Source of the DNA: JBQTIM01 sp052388135
GTDB taxonomy: Bacteria > Elusimicrobiota > Elusimicrobia > FEN-1173
Length of the DNA stretch: 8,421 bases
NCBI GenBank assembly: GCA_052388135.1
Contig: JBQTIM010000071.1
Coordinates: 1 to 8,421 of the forward strand
Direction of reading: 5' to 3'
Position numbers and translations under genes: made by a program
Notes under the pieces: generated by a model
What the model saw: only the letters and a program-made list of their open reading frames with translations
The model's database searches: none
What the model was told of the DNA's origin: nothing
Shown: positions 1 to 7,239 of the stretch, one piece after another
Layout: each line of letters starts with the position of its first letter
Position numbering within the stretch: the first letter of the stretch is position 1

Positions 1-748
1 TCGCAAGGAAAGACCTGTCCGAATAATCGATGACGATTTGCGAAAGCCCGGACAACAGCAAGGGAAAGCCGAACAAGGCGGCCCGCTTGTATATGTGAAA
101 ACTGGCCGGAGCTCGCCAAAGCGCTGATGGCGATATCCGCCATGCCCCATAAACCGCGGCCGTCACGCTCCCGGCAAGCCAGAAGGAAAGAATGATCTCC
201 ACAGTCAGGGTCCCCTTGGCCAAGCCAGCCCATGCCGCCAATGGGAAGACCCAAACGGCAAGCTGGAACAAGCTCACGCAGTTGCTCTCGGATATCCGCT
301 TGACCGTAGCCAAATAGCGGTAAAATTCCAAAGCCAAGATATCCGCAACGATAAGAGGAACCATCCAATAAAAAGCCCGCTGCGCGTCCGGGATTTGGAA
401 ATAGCCGAAAAAATATTCGCGCAATCGCGGCCAAAAGCCCAGCCCGCCCAGGATCAGGGCGGCCAATCCCGCCTCATAAATCAAAACGCTCTTGAATATG
501 CGCAAGCCCTCCTCAGGAGGCTTTCCCGGGATCTTGAACATATAATAGGAGGCGGTTCCCATCTGGCAAAGGTAACTGATCAAGGTGACGGAGGTGGTGA
601 TGAGCGTGTAGACGCCGAACTGAGCGGGCGCGAACGCCTTGCCGATGACGAGGGCGAACAACAGACGAGCGGCGTATTTGACGCCCATGGAAAAAATGTT
701 GTGGATGGAATGCCCCGCGATCCTGCGGGACAACCCGTCGTCAGGCAC
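1..748 (-). CDS. Wzx-type polysaccharide flippase (N-terminal 249 residues, cut by left window edge)
   Basis: I translated this frame by hand: it is open from a GTG at 748 through the left edge, 249 codons without a stop. The product is strongly hydrophobic with about six or seven apparent membrane segments, around residues 24-40, 44-62, 88-106, 126-144, 158-178, 183-202 and 222-240. The motif QFGVYTLITTSVTLISYL (43-60) followed by CQMGTASYY is the typical opening of O-antigen/oligosaccharide flippases of the MOP superfamily, and DYSDRSFLA at 241-249 matches the conserved Asp-Arg segment near mid-protein. It should flip the undecaprenyl-linked glycan to the periplasmic side. Full members have 400-500 residues, so about half is missing. 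The GTG at 748 has AAAGGG upstream and overlaps the GT4 stop (GTGCCTGA); an alternative ATG at 688 has no ribosome site. Several 60-base lines here are visibly lower in G+C than the rest, for example 26/60 at 301-360. Confidence 0.88.
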   Translation of the reverse strand, partial: MPDDGLSRRIAGHSIHNIFSMGVKYAARLLFALVIGKAFAPAQFGVYTLITTSVTLISYLCQMGTASYYMFKIPGKPPEEGLRIFKSVLIYEAGLAALILGGLGFWPRLREYFFGYFQIPDAQRAFYWMVPLIVADILALEFYRYLATVKRISESNCVSLFQLAVWVFPLAAWAGLAKGTLTVEIILSFWLAGSVTAAVYGAWRISPSALWRAPASFHIYKRAALFGFPLLLSGLSQIVIDYSDRSFLA

Positions 749-1901
749 GAGGCCCTTTCACGGACAAGCAAGCGTCGAGCACTTCCCGAGCGTAGCGATT
801 CCAGGAAAACCGCCGGGCGTTTTCCAAGCCGGCGCGGGCCATGGCGGCGGCACGGGAAGGATTGGGCAAAATGTCCATCATGGCGCCCCGCAAGGCGCCG
901 ACATCGCCGGGAGAGACCAGAACCGCGGCGTCCCCCGCCGCTTCCGGCATGGAGGAAACGTTCGAGGTCGCCACCGGACATCCGCACGACATAGCCTCCA
1001 CAATGGGCAGTCCGAATCCCTCGTAAAGGGAAGGGTAAAGGAACAGGCTCGCGCCCGCGTAAAAATAAGGCATCTCCAAATGGTTGACCAAACCCACCAA
1101 GCGGACTCGATCCTGCAGCCCCTTCCGCCGGATCAAGTCATCCAATGGGAAAGACGGATAGAACCGGGCCGGCGAACCCGTCCCGACCAAGTCGAAGCGT
1201 TCCTTCAATTCCGCGGGAAGCGCGTCATAAGCCTCTAAAACAGACGCAAAATTCTTGCGGGGGTTGTAAACGTCTCCCGACAAGACAAAAGGCTTGTTGA
1301 TGCCGAACTTCTCTTTCAAGAAGGCCGCCGCCTCGGGCCGCGGGCGAGGAAAAAAGATTTCGGCGTTGGCCGCGCCGTAAGCCACGTGAATTTTGTCGGG
1401 CGACAGACGCGCGAGGCGGACAAGATCTGCGCGGCTGGACTCGGAGGTGGTGATGACGCGGTCCGACAACCATGCGCTTAAGAAAAACATGGCCGTGTTG
1501 TACAGCCATGTCTTAAGAGGCGTGGTGCCGGGAACGTACACCGGGTTCGCGTCGAACAAGACGACCGCCAGGCGCGCGCCCGGCCGGAACAATTTCAAGA
1601 AGTAGGGCAGCGCATGACGGGGCCCCAGAAAAACGTCGATCCGGTCGCGCCGCGCCTGAAGGTTCAATCCGGTCTGCAGCCAAAGCAGGTTCACACGAGC
1701 CAAGGGTCCGCTCCCGACCCGGACGTGCCAGCGGGAAGAGGATTTGGGATCGAACGGCAGGTGCAAGGGCCCGGTGGCGTACAGAAAATATTCGTTCTCA
1801 TGATCCATCCGCCAAAGCTCGTCCAGAAGGTGATAAAGGAAGCTCCGCATTCCCGTCCCGGAGCGATCCATCAAAAGCCGGGCGTCGACCCCGATTCTCA
1901 C
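741..1901 (-). CDS. GT4-family glycosyltransferase (GT-B, retaining)
   Basis: A 386-residue glycosyltransferase that likely adds one hexose to the lipid-linked repeat unit on the cytoplasmic face of the inner membrane. The N-terminal half starts RIGVDARLL with GTGMRSFLYHLL (16-26), the usual GT4 opening with a small-residue loop before helix 1. The C-terminal donor domain shows FVLSGDVYNPRKNFASVLEAY (205-225), where PRKN is a common GT4 signature, DRVRLVGLV (264-272), and SLYEGFGLPIVEAMSCGCPV (291-310) with Glu294 and Glu302 forming the EX7E motif of retaining GT4 enzymes. It resembles mannosyltransferase-like members of O-antigen clusters, but donor and acceptor cannot be read from sequence. 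The GTG at 1901 is chosen because homology begins there and it overlaps the upstream stop (GTGA), with AAGGA about 10 nt before it; the open frame further upstream is shadow. Its stop overlaps the flippase start by 8 nt (GTGCCTGA). Confidence 0.9.
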   Translation of the reverse strand: MRIGVDARLLMDRSGTGMRSFLYHLLDELWRMDHENEYFLYATGPLHLPFDPKSSSRWHVRVGSGPLARVNLLWLQTGLNLQARRDRIDVFLGPRHALPYFLKLFRPGARLAVVLFDANPVYVPGTTPLKTWLYNTAMFFLSAWLSDRVITTSESSRADLVRLARLSPDKIHVAYGAANAEIFFPRPRPEAAAFLKEKFGINKPFVLSGDVYNPRKNFASVLEAYDALPAELKERFDLVGTGSPARFYPSFPLDDLIRRKGLQDRVRLVGLVNHLEMPYFYAGASLFLYPSLYEGFGLPIVEAMSCGCPVATSNVSSMPEAAGDAAVLVSPGDVGALRGAMMDILPNPSRAAAMARAGLENARRFSWNRYAREVLDACLSVKGPRA

Positions 1902-3208
1902 AGCGGCGGTCCTTCCATCCGCCGCCGGAAAATCTCCGCGAGGCGGCCGACGTTTTCCGCCGAAAGGGCCCGCTCCCGAGCGGCGGGAGGGTCCGCATTT
2001 TGGGGCAGGAAAGCGGCGTCGGATTTTTGCATGAGGGCGGCCGCGTAACACAAAGCTCCCATTTGGCCGCCGGACGCCCGCATCGGTTCTTTCAGCATGG
2101 CAGGAAGTTCCTCCAAATCCACGATGCGCCGGACGCCTTCGTGAAATTCCTCATAAAAACCAGAGCCGAACAAAAAGACGGGTTTCCCGCTCAAAACGGC
2201 CCGCCACCCAGACGGACAACCCGTGGTCAAAACGCCCAGGGAACGCCCGATAACCTGTCGCTCCTCCAGGCGCGGCGACAGCAGGCGCACGCGAGGCAGA
2301 TCGAAAAACCGGCGATAAAACGCCCACGGCCTGCTCCCCAGGGGAACCCGCGGGTCCTCGCGCACATAAAGCCAGCCGTCCATGGGCAGGCTTTCGGCGA
2401 TGAGCTGGATCAGATTCAATTGGTCCCGGAACCGCAGGGCGGACACACGCAGCTGAGGATCATCGTCCGGGCGGAGAGGGAAATAAAAAAATTTCTCTCC
2501 CGCCGGCGGCTCTGCTGTGATCCGCCTCGCGAGCCTTGCGGCCTTGGCCGCGGTCCAGGGATTGAAAACGGTTGCCTGCGGGGAACAGTCCCCCCAGGAA
2601 CGGTCGATCCAACCTTTCGCGCGGTCAACCAAGTCGCGGGGGGGGCCTTCCCGAACGAACCTTTCGTACGAGGTCCGGACACGGAGGCGGCCCTGAGCGT
2701 CTTCGGCTTGGAAAACAAATCCTCCCAGCCCGGAGGGGATGAGCAAAAAAGAGTTTGCATGCCGGCGGCGGCACATATTGAAGAAGAGCCACGACGAAAA
2801 CCCTTCGACCGCCCCTCCCAGAAAGCCGTCCGGCGCGATACGGGCCAGCGCATCTTCAAAGCGAAGGATGTGGGCAGCCAGGCGGCCCCACCCCTCTTCA
2901 TCGGAAAGCCCGCTCCAAGCCGGATCGCAAACCATGTAAGGCCGCAGATGAGGCACACCGTACATGGCCTCCCACCGCGTCAAATCCTCGGCCGTGTAAG
3001 CGCCTTGCGAAGAACGGTTCCATCCGTCGTAAAGATACCGGACATCGACCGACGGCAGCAAGGAGGCGGCCACCCGCGCGTCGCCCTTGTCTTCCAAAAG
3101 GTAGGCGCAACGCGGCAAGTCGCCCCCCATGCCAAGCGCTTCCTTTAAAGCGCGGGTGAGTGCGAACGCCGAGCCGCGAGCGCCATAAACCAGGAAGGTC
3201 TTAGGCAC
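1898..3208 (-). CDS. KpsS-like GT-B protein with altered donor-site motifs (paralogue 2)
   Basis: A 436-residue protein that is a diverged tandem copy of the gene before it. Collinear matches: YGVPHLRPY (83-91) to YGIPHLWRY; RIAPDGFLGG (123-132) to ELKPDVFVGG; EKFFYFPL (238-245) to EKYFYYPL; DQLNLIQLIAESLP (262-275) to DQLRLIRQIAEALP; VDLEELPAML (363-372) to RDLEELPAAL. Two expected key motifs differ: KEHPG has become REDPR (283-287), and TGTVGLEAV has become TGCPSGWRAV (329-338), losing both the HP histidine and a conserved Glu. The frame is intact over its whole length, so it is not an obvious pseudogene. It may have changed donor, act as a partner of paralogue 1, or be catalytically dead. 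The start GTG at 3208 overlaps the previous stop by 8 nt (GTGCCTAA); the frame is open further upstream to 3538, but that part is a shadow of paralogue 1. The stop overlaps the next start (GTGA). No signal peptide or membrane segment is visible. Confidence 0.72.
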   Translation of the reverse strand: MPKTFLVYGARGSAFALTRALKEALGMGGDLPRCAYLLEDKGDARVAASLLPSVDVRYLYDGWNRSSQGAYTAEDLTRWEAMYGVPHLRPYMVCDPAWSGLSDEEGWGRLAAHILRFEDALARIAPDGFLGGAVEGFSSWLFFNMCRRRHANSFLLIPSGLGGFVFQAEDAQGRLRVRTSYERFVREGPPRDLVDRAKGWIDRSWGDCSPQATVFNPWTAAKAARLARRITAEPPAGEKFFYFPLRPDDDPQLRVSALRFRDQLNLIQLIAESLPMDGWLYVREDPRVPLGSRPWAFYRRFFDLPRVRLLSPRLEERQVIGRSLGVLTTGCPSGWRAVLSGKPVFLFGSGFYEEFHEGVRRIVDLEELPAMLKEPMRASGGQMGALCYAAALMQKSDAAFLPQNADPPAARERALSAENVGRLAEIFRRRMEGPPL

Positions 3209-4670
3209 CGAGCCCCGCCAAACGCCGTTCCAAACGGAGCCGAATCTCATTCGAGATGCCGTCCGCCAGCCTACGGACGTTGTCCTTGTCGGCCACGCGA
3301 GGGTCCAAGACCCCGTGCTTGACCACGATTCCCCACAATCCCGGGGACGTCCTTTTCTCATACGCGAGCAAGAAATTCTGAAGCGAGCGCTCGTTGGCAA
3401 CGAATCCGTTCCGCAAGGAGGAGAGGGCCGCCGGGAGCTCCTCCAGATCACGCACGCGGATGACGCCGGGGCATCGCTCGTAAGCGGCGCGGCCGATGAG
3501 AACGACGGGCTTGCCCGAAGCCACGGCCTCCAAACCAACCGTCCCCGTCACGGTGACCACGCCCACCGCCGAAGGGATGAGGCGGTAGCTGTCCACGCCC
3601 CGGTCGATCAACCGGACCCCAGGGGTGCGGGCCAGTTCGCGGTAGAAGCCCAACGGTCTTTTCCCCACCAGCATGCCCGGATGCTCTTTCACGTACAGCT
3701 TGTGGCCGGCCGGAAGGGCCTCGGCGATTTGACGGATGAGCCGGAGTTGATCCCGGTTTCGCCAGCCGATCATCAGCAAGGCTGTCTCCGGCTCCAGAGA
3801 CAGGGGATAATAGAAGTATTTTTCTTCCTCGGGCCACGAAACGCGGCTCAGAAACGGGTTGAGGCTTTGATGATAAACCGTCCTCAGGCGGATCAAAGCG
3901 CTTTGAACAACCACCCGCCAAAAAGGCTGGTCGAAAAACTCGTCCCTGTACTTCAAATGGTTCCACAAGGCCTTGAAGAACGCCTGAGGCCGCGGAAACC
4001 AGCGCGGACGCGGGAGGGAAACGTAGTAGCTGGGCTTCTGCTGGCGCACCCGGTAGCCCATGACGATTTCCCGGGCACGCTGCTCGTCCTGCGGAGAAAG
4101 GCCTTCCTTCTCAAAACGCTCATAAGTCTCCTGCAGGAAAGGAAGCTGCTCGATGGCGTTGTCTCCGATGTGGACTCTGCCCGGCAAACGGCTGGCCTGG
4201 ATCTGCAGCGTGACAACGTCGTTGATCTTGAACACCTCGTTGGCCACCCAAGCCGTCAAACAGTCGATGTCGCCGCCGACGAAAACATCCGGCTTCAACT
4301 CGCGCTGGAGGGCGTCGAAATAGTCCAAATAGGCATAGAGAAAACTTGTCTTCTGCTCGTTGGTCTTGCCCTCCAGCAACCTTTCGGAAACCACGTATCG
4401 CCACAAATGAGGGATCCCGTAACGCGCCTCGAAATGTTTCAGCCTCTCCGGGTTCACCGGACGGAGCAGGAACGGATTGAAGCGTTCATGCTGATAAAGG
4501 AGGGTCAGCTTTGGGATCGGCGGTTCGCGGCTCAGAAGATCGAAATAGAACTTATCGCCGATCAGATAATAGGCCCTTTCAATGCGGTCGTCCCACTCCT
4601 GGAGGAAAAGCCGGATCACGTCGCGAATGAACGGGCTGGCGCAGCCCGCCGCGCAAAAGAGGACTTTCAC
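3201..4670 (-). CDS. KpsS-like GT-B glycosyltransferase, candidate pseudaminyltransferase (paralogue 1)
   Basis: A 489-residue cytoplasmic protein with no signal peptide or clear membrane segment. It opens with a Rossmann-like strand (KVLFCAAG). Conserved-looking blocks are YGIPHLWRY (84-92), ELKPDVFVGGDIDC (124-137), EKYFYYPLSLEPE (283-295), DQLRLIRQIAEALP (307-320), KLYVKEHPG (324-332), ARTPGVRLID (347-356) and TVTGTVGLEAVASGKPVVLIG (373-393). The second half resembles capsule polysaccharide synthesis proteins of the KpsS/KpsC type (PF05159-like), GT-B enzymes that bind CMP-sugars; the HP of KEHPG matches the CMP-contacting HP motif of several bacterial GT-B sialyl- and Kdo-transferases. 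Position right after pseI suggests CMP-Pse as donor; this is inference. The GTG at 4670 is chosen because homology begins there, it overlaps the pseI stop (GTGA), and GGGGAG lies just upstream. The frame is open to an ATG at 4700, but those ten residues lie inside pseI. A family member acting on another CMP- or UDP-sugar is possible. Confidence 0.75.
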   Translation of the reverse strand: MKVLFCAAGCASPFIRDVIRLFLQEWDDRIERAYYLIGDKFYFDLLSREPPIPKLTLLYQHERFNPFLLRPVNPERLKHFEARYGIPHLWRYVVSERLLEGKTNEQKTSFLYAYLDYFDALQRELKPDVFVGGDIDCLTAWVANEVFKINDVVTLQIQASRLPGRVHIGDNAIEQLPFLQETYERFEKEGLSPQDEQRAREIVMGYRVRQQKPSYYVSLPRPRWFPRPQAFFKALWNHLKYRDEFFDQPFWRVVVQSALIRLRTVYHQSLNPFLSRVSWPEEEKYFYYPLSLEPETALLMIGWRNRDQLRLIRQIAEALPAGHKLYVKEHPGMLVGKRPLGFYRELARTPGVRLIDRGVDSYRLIPSAVGVVTVTGTVGLEAVASGKPVVLIGRAAYERCPGVIRVRDLEELPAALSSLRNGFVANERSLQNFLLAYEKRTSPGLWGIVVKHGVLDPRVADKDNVRRLADGISNEIRLRLERRLAGLGA

Positions 4671-5731
4671 CGGCTCTCCCCACCTTCGACCAAAGTCCAA
4701 GCGAGCGGCGTTCCCCGTCGAATCCCGGTGGTCGCGCGGCGCCCGAGCACTTCTCCCAAGTGCCGCGTGTGGAGACCCTGTCCGGGGCGAATGGCGCGGA
4801 CGTTTTCAACCGTGAAGGTTTCCCCGGCACGCATATCGCGAATCACGAAGAGGGACCGCCGAAACGCAAGGCTCCTGGCCTCATGGGGACCGGGGCCGTA
4901 GCGGACGCCGCCCAAGGCCTTTTCCACGGATCGCAGGCCATCCACCATGGTTTTGAATTCCTGGGGTTCCAGAGAAAAGGCTCCGTCAGGTCCGCCGGCC
5001 GTCCGAGACATGGTGATGTGCTTTTCGATGAGACAGGCCCCCAGGGCCGCCGCCGCCAAAGGCACGGCGATGCCGAGCGTGTGGTCCGAAAGGCCGACGG
5101 GCGTTTGGAACTTGGCCGCCAAATCGGGAAGGGTCCGCAAGTGAATTTCATCGGGAGGGGCGGGGTAGGCGCTGGTGCATTTAAGAAGCAAAATTTCGCG
5201 CGCCCCCGCTTCTCGCGCGGCGGACACGGCTTCTTCGATCTCGGAGGCCGAAGCCATGCCGGTGGACATGATCACGGGTTTTCCTGTTCCGGCCACCAAC
5301 CGGATCAAAGGAATGTCCACCAATTCGAAAGAAGCGATCTTGTAGACAGGCACCCGCATTTTTTCCAGGAACTCCACGGAAGACGCGTCGAAGGGACTGG
5401 AAAAAAGGTCCAGCCCAAGTCCGTCGGCGATTTCCTTTAACCTCGGCTGCCAATCCCAAGGCGTGTGGGCCTCCTTGTAGAGATCGTAAAGGGTCCGGCC
5501 CTCCCAGAGAGTTCCTTCGCCGGCACGGAAAAGCTTATCGTCGCAGGGGATGGTCATGGTGTCCGCCGTGTAGGTCTGGAGCTTCACGGCGTCGGCTCCC
5601 GCCTCCTTGGCGGCGCGAAGGATTCGGACGGCCTCGTCGAACCTCCCATGGTGGTTGGCCGACATCTCCGCCACAATATACACCGGCTCGCCCCACCCCA
5701 CCCGGCGGCCGTTGATCGTCAGCGTGTTCAA
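4667..5731 (-). CDS. pseI: Pseudaminic acid synthase PseI
   Basis: A 354-residue NeuB-family synthase that condenses the free hexose 6-deoxy-AltdiNAc with phosphoenolpyruvate to give pseudaminic acid. The TIM-barrel NeuB domain covers about residues 15-265: EPVYIVAEMSANHHG (15-29), DAVKLQTYTADTMT (47-60), LFSSPFD (109-115), YKIASFELVDIPLI (130-143), KPVIMSTGMAS (151-161), LLKCTSAYPAP (182-192), GLSDHT (213-218) and EKHIT (236-240). His217 and His238 correspond to the two metal-binding histidines of meningococcal NeuB. GGPDGAFSLEPQEF (246-259) is the form typical of PseI rather than sialic acid synthases. A C-terminal SAF (antifreeze-like) domain follows at about 290-350, with VRAIRPGQGL (311-320). 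Length is normal for the family. The start is a TTG overlapping the pseGH stop (TTGA) and preceded by a strong purine-rich site. The stop overlaps the next gene's GTG start (GTGA). Confidence 0.95.
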   Translation of the reverse strand: MNTLTINGRRVGWGEPVYIVAEMSANHHGRFDEAVRILRAAKEAGADAVKLQTYTADTMTIPCDDKLFRAGEGTLWEGRTLYDLYKEAHTPWDWQPRLKEIADGLGLDLFSSPFDASSVEFLEKMRVPVYKIASFELVDIPLIRLVAGTGKPVIMSTGMASASEIEEAVSAAREAGAREILLLKCTSAYPAPPDEIHLRTLPDLAAKFQTPVGLSDHTLGIAVPLAAAALGACLIEKHITMSRTAGGPDGAFSLEPQEFKTMVDGLRSVEKALGGVRYGPGPHEARSLAFRRSLFVIRDMRAGETFTVENVRAIRPGQGLHTRHLGEVLGRRATTGIRRGTPLAWTLVEGGESR

Positions 5732-7239
5732 AGCTCCTCCCCCCTCAAGAAACGTACCGCCTGGCAGCCGCCGCGAACTTCCGATCCGGCCCGCCGGAAA
5801 CCGGCTTTTTCAAAAGCCCGCAGGGACGCCGGGTTGTCGGCCTTCACGAAAGCCTCGATGACGACGGTCGGGCCTTTGCGCAAGACCATTTCGGCGGCCA
5901 ACCGGATGATATCCGTGCCGCGTCCCTTTCCGCGCCGGCCGCCTTCCACGCTGACCGACATTTCCGCCTTTTGGCCGGACAGTTGAAACCGCGCCTGGCC
6001 CACCGGCGCGTCCTCATGATCCACGGCCACGAAAAAGCGGCACCCGGGATCCTTCAAACGTGCGTCGAACCAGGCCGCATGCGTCTCCCACGAGATGGGT
6101 TCGGGAGAAAAGGAACGGCGGCGCGCCTCCGGATCGTTGGCCCACGCCCACAGCTGCCGGGCGTCTTCCGGACGCGCCGGCCGCAGGCGCAGGCTTTCCC
6201 CTTTTAAGAGCATGAGGATCCGGTCCGGCCCCTGGCCATCCACAAGTTCCCGGCCTCGCGCCCCCATGGAGCGGCGTTTTTCCGGCGACTTCAACAGGCT
6301 TTCGAGGCGCCGGGCGATGTCCGCAGACTCCAAATCGCCGTGCCAGCCCAGATTTTCCGCCGCGCCGGCCTTCGCCAAACCATCGGCGACAATCCGCTGA
6401 TTGTCGGCCAGAACAACCGTCAAAAAAGGCACCCCCATGTAGGCCAGCTCCCAGCATGTCGTGCCGCCGGCGGAAACGGCCGCTTCGGCCCAGGCCATCA
6501 GCTCGGACATATCGGGCGCATCCGCTTCCACCTTGCAGGAAACAGGGACGCGGGCGGCCATTTCCTCCAACGCCGTACGATGCGGGTTCGCGGCGCCCAC
6601 CGCCACCCGAACTTCAGTCCCGGGAACCCCGAAGCCGCCGAGGGCCTTCAAAACTTTCCCGGTTGCGTTGTCCGCGTCGGCTCCTCCCATGGCCACCAAA
6701 ATCCTTCGCGCCGCTCCGTCTGCAAACTTTTCGGCTCTTTGCCGCCGCAGAAATTCCCGCCGCAAAAGGGCATAACGAGGCCCGAGCAACAAAAGGCCTT
6801 CCGCGGACCGCTCCCGATAGATCTTTTCGTCGACGCCGAGGTTCATATTCAAAACGATGTCCGCCTCATACCGGCCGGCGTGTCCGAAATCATCCAAGGC
6901 CAAAACGCGGAACCCGGATTCTTTTAAAGTCCGCTGATACTCTCCGTCAAAATGATAGCCGTCCACCGCCACCCATGCCGCCTCGGCCTCCTGGGCCAGC
7001 CGCGCCGTCTCCAACGCGTCGTCCCGGCTCCCCGGCGGCGCGGCCACTTCATGGCACAGGATTCCTTCCGATTGAAATCGATCCCGAAATGGACCCGCTT
7101 CCGCGCAGGCCATTTGCGAGAGGCCGCCTGAATCCTGCCACGCCTGCGCCAGGGCCAGGCAACGCATCAAATGGCCCGCCCCCCCGCGAAGTCCCCCATC
7201 GGCGCGAAGAATGAGCGCCAAACCCGAGCCTGCTGCCAT
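5728..7239 (-). CDS. pseG: Bifunctional PseG-PseH: UDP-2,4-diacetamido-2,4,6-trideoxyaltrose hydrolase fused to GNAT N-acetyltransferase
   Basis: A 503-residue two-domain protein. Residues about 7-345 match PseG, the GT-B-fold (MurG-like) enzyme that removes UDP from UDP-2,4-diacetamido-2,4,6-trideoxy-beta-L-altropyranose. Seen here: RADGG and GAGHLMRCLALA (12-32), with His23 equivalent to the proposed catalytic His of Campylobacter PseG; VAVDGYHF (90-97); LALDDFGH (113-120); VAMGGADADN (182-191); and SAGGTTCWELAYMGVP (256-271), the nucleotide-binding loop. Residues about 349-500 form a GNAT domain: the acetyl-CoA loop RGKGRGTDII (436-445, RxxGxG) and ADNPASLRAFEKAGF (467-481). This is the expected place of PseH, which acetylates the 4-amino group just before the PseG step. 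PseG alone is about 270-340 residues and PseH about 160-180, so the length equals the sum. PseG argues for pseudaminic rather than legionaminic acid, whose pathway uses a NeuC-like enzyme instead. The stop overlaps the TTG start of pseI by 4 nt. Confidence 0.93.
   Translation of the reverse strand: MAAGSGLALILRADGGLRGGAGHLMRCLALAQAWQDSGGLSQMACAEAGPFRDRFQSEGILCHEVAAPPGSRDDALETARLAQEAEAAWVAVDGYHFDGEYQRTLKESGFRVLALDDFGHAGRYEADIVLNMNLGVDEKIYRERSAEGLLLLGPRYALLRREFLRRQRAEKFADGAARRILVAMGGADADNATGKVLKALGGFGVPGTEVRVAVGAANPHRTALEEMAARVPVSCKVEADAPDMSELMAWAEAAVSAGGTTCWELAYMGVPFLTVVLADNQRIVADGLAKAGAAENLGWHGDLESADIARRLESLLKSPEKRRSMGARGRELVDGQGPDRILMLLKGESLRLRPARPEDARQLWAWANDPEARRRSFSPEPISWETHAAWFDARLKDPGCRFFVAVDHEDAPVGQARFQLSGQKAEMSVSVEGGRRGKGRGTDIIRLAAEMVLRKGPTVVIEAFVKADNPASLRAFEKAGFRRAGSEVRGGCQAVRFLRGEEL
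5734..5744 (-). promoter_or_regulatory. Ribosome binding site that supports the TTG start of pseI
   Basis: The minus strand reads GGGGGGAGGAG, then CT, then TTG at 5731. No ATG or GTG near the conserved N-terminus has a comparable site, so this purine block decides the start. The spacing is short: 4 nt from the GGAGG core to TTG. Confidence 0.65.

Noticed and set aside
1902..2051. An N-terminal extension of the GT4 gene by 50 residues.
   Set aside because: Arg/Pro-rich shadow of the upstream gene; GT4 homology begins at RIGVDARLL right after the GTG at 1901.
2000..3148. A 382-codon open frame on the plus strand, antisense to paralogue 2.
   Set aside because: Same reasoning: a shadow of the minus-strand gene, Pro/Arg/Gln-rich and without any domain pattern.
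3209..3538. An N-terminal extension of paralogue 2 by 110 residues to an ATG at 3538.
   Set aside because: The extension overlaps paralogue 1 out of frame and reads as low-complexity Ser/Arg/Pro; alignment with paralogue 1 begins at the GTG at 3208.
3315..4901. A 528-codon open frame on the plus strand, antisense to paralogue 1 and the end of pseI.
   Set aside because: It lies opposite well-supported minus-strand genes, has no recognisable domain, and long antisense frames are common in high-G+C coding DNA.
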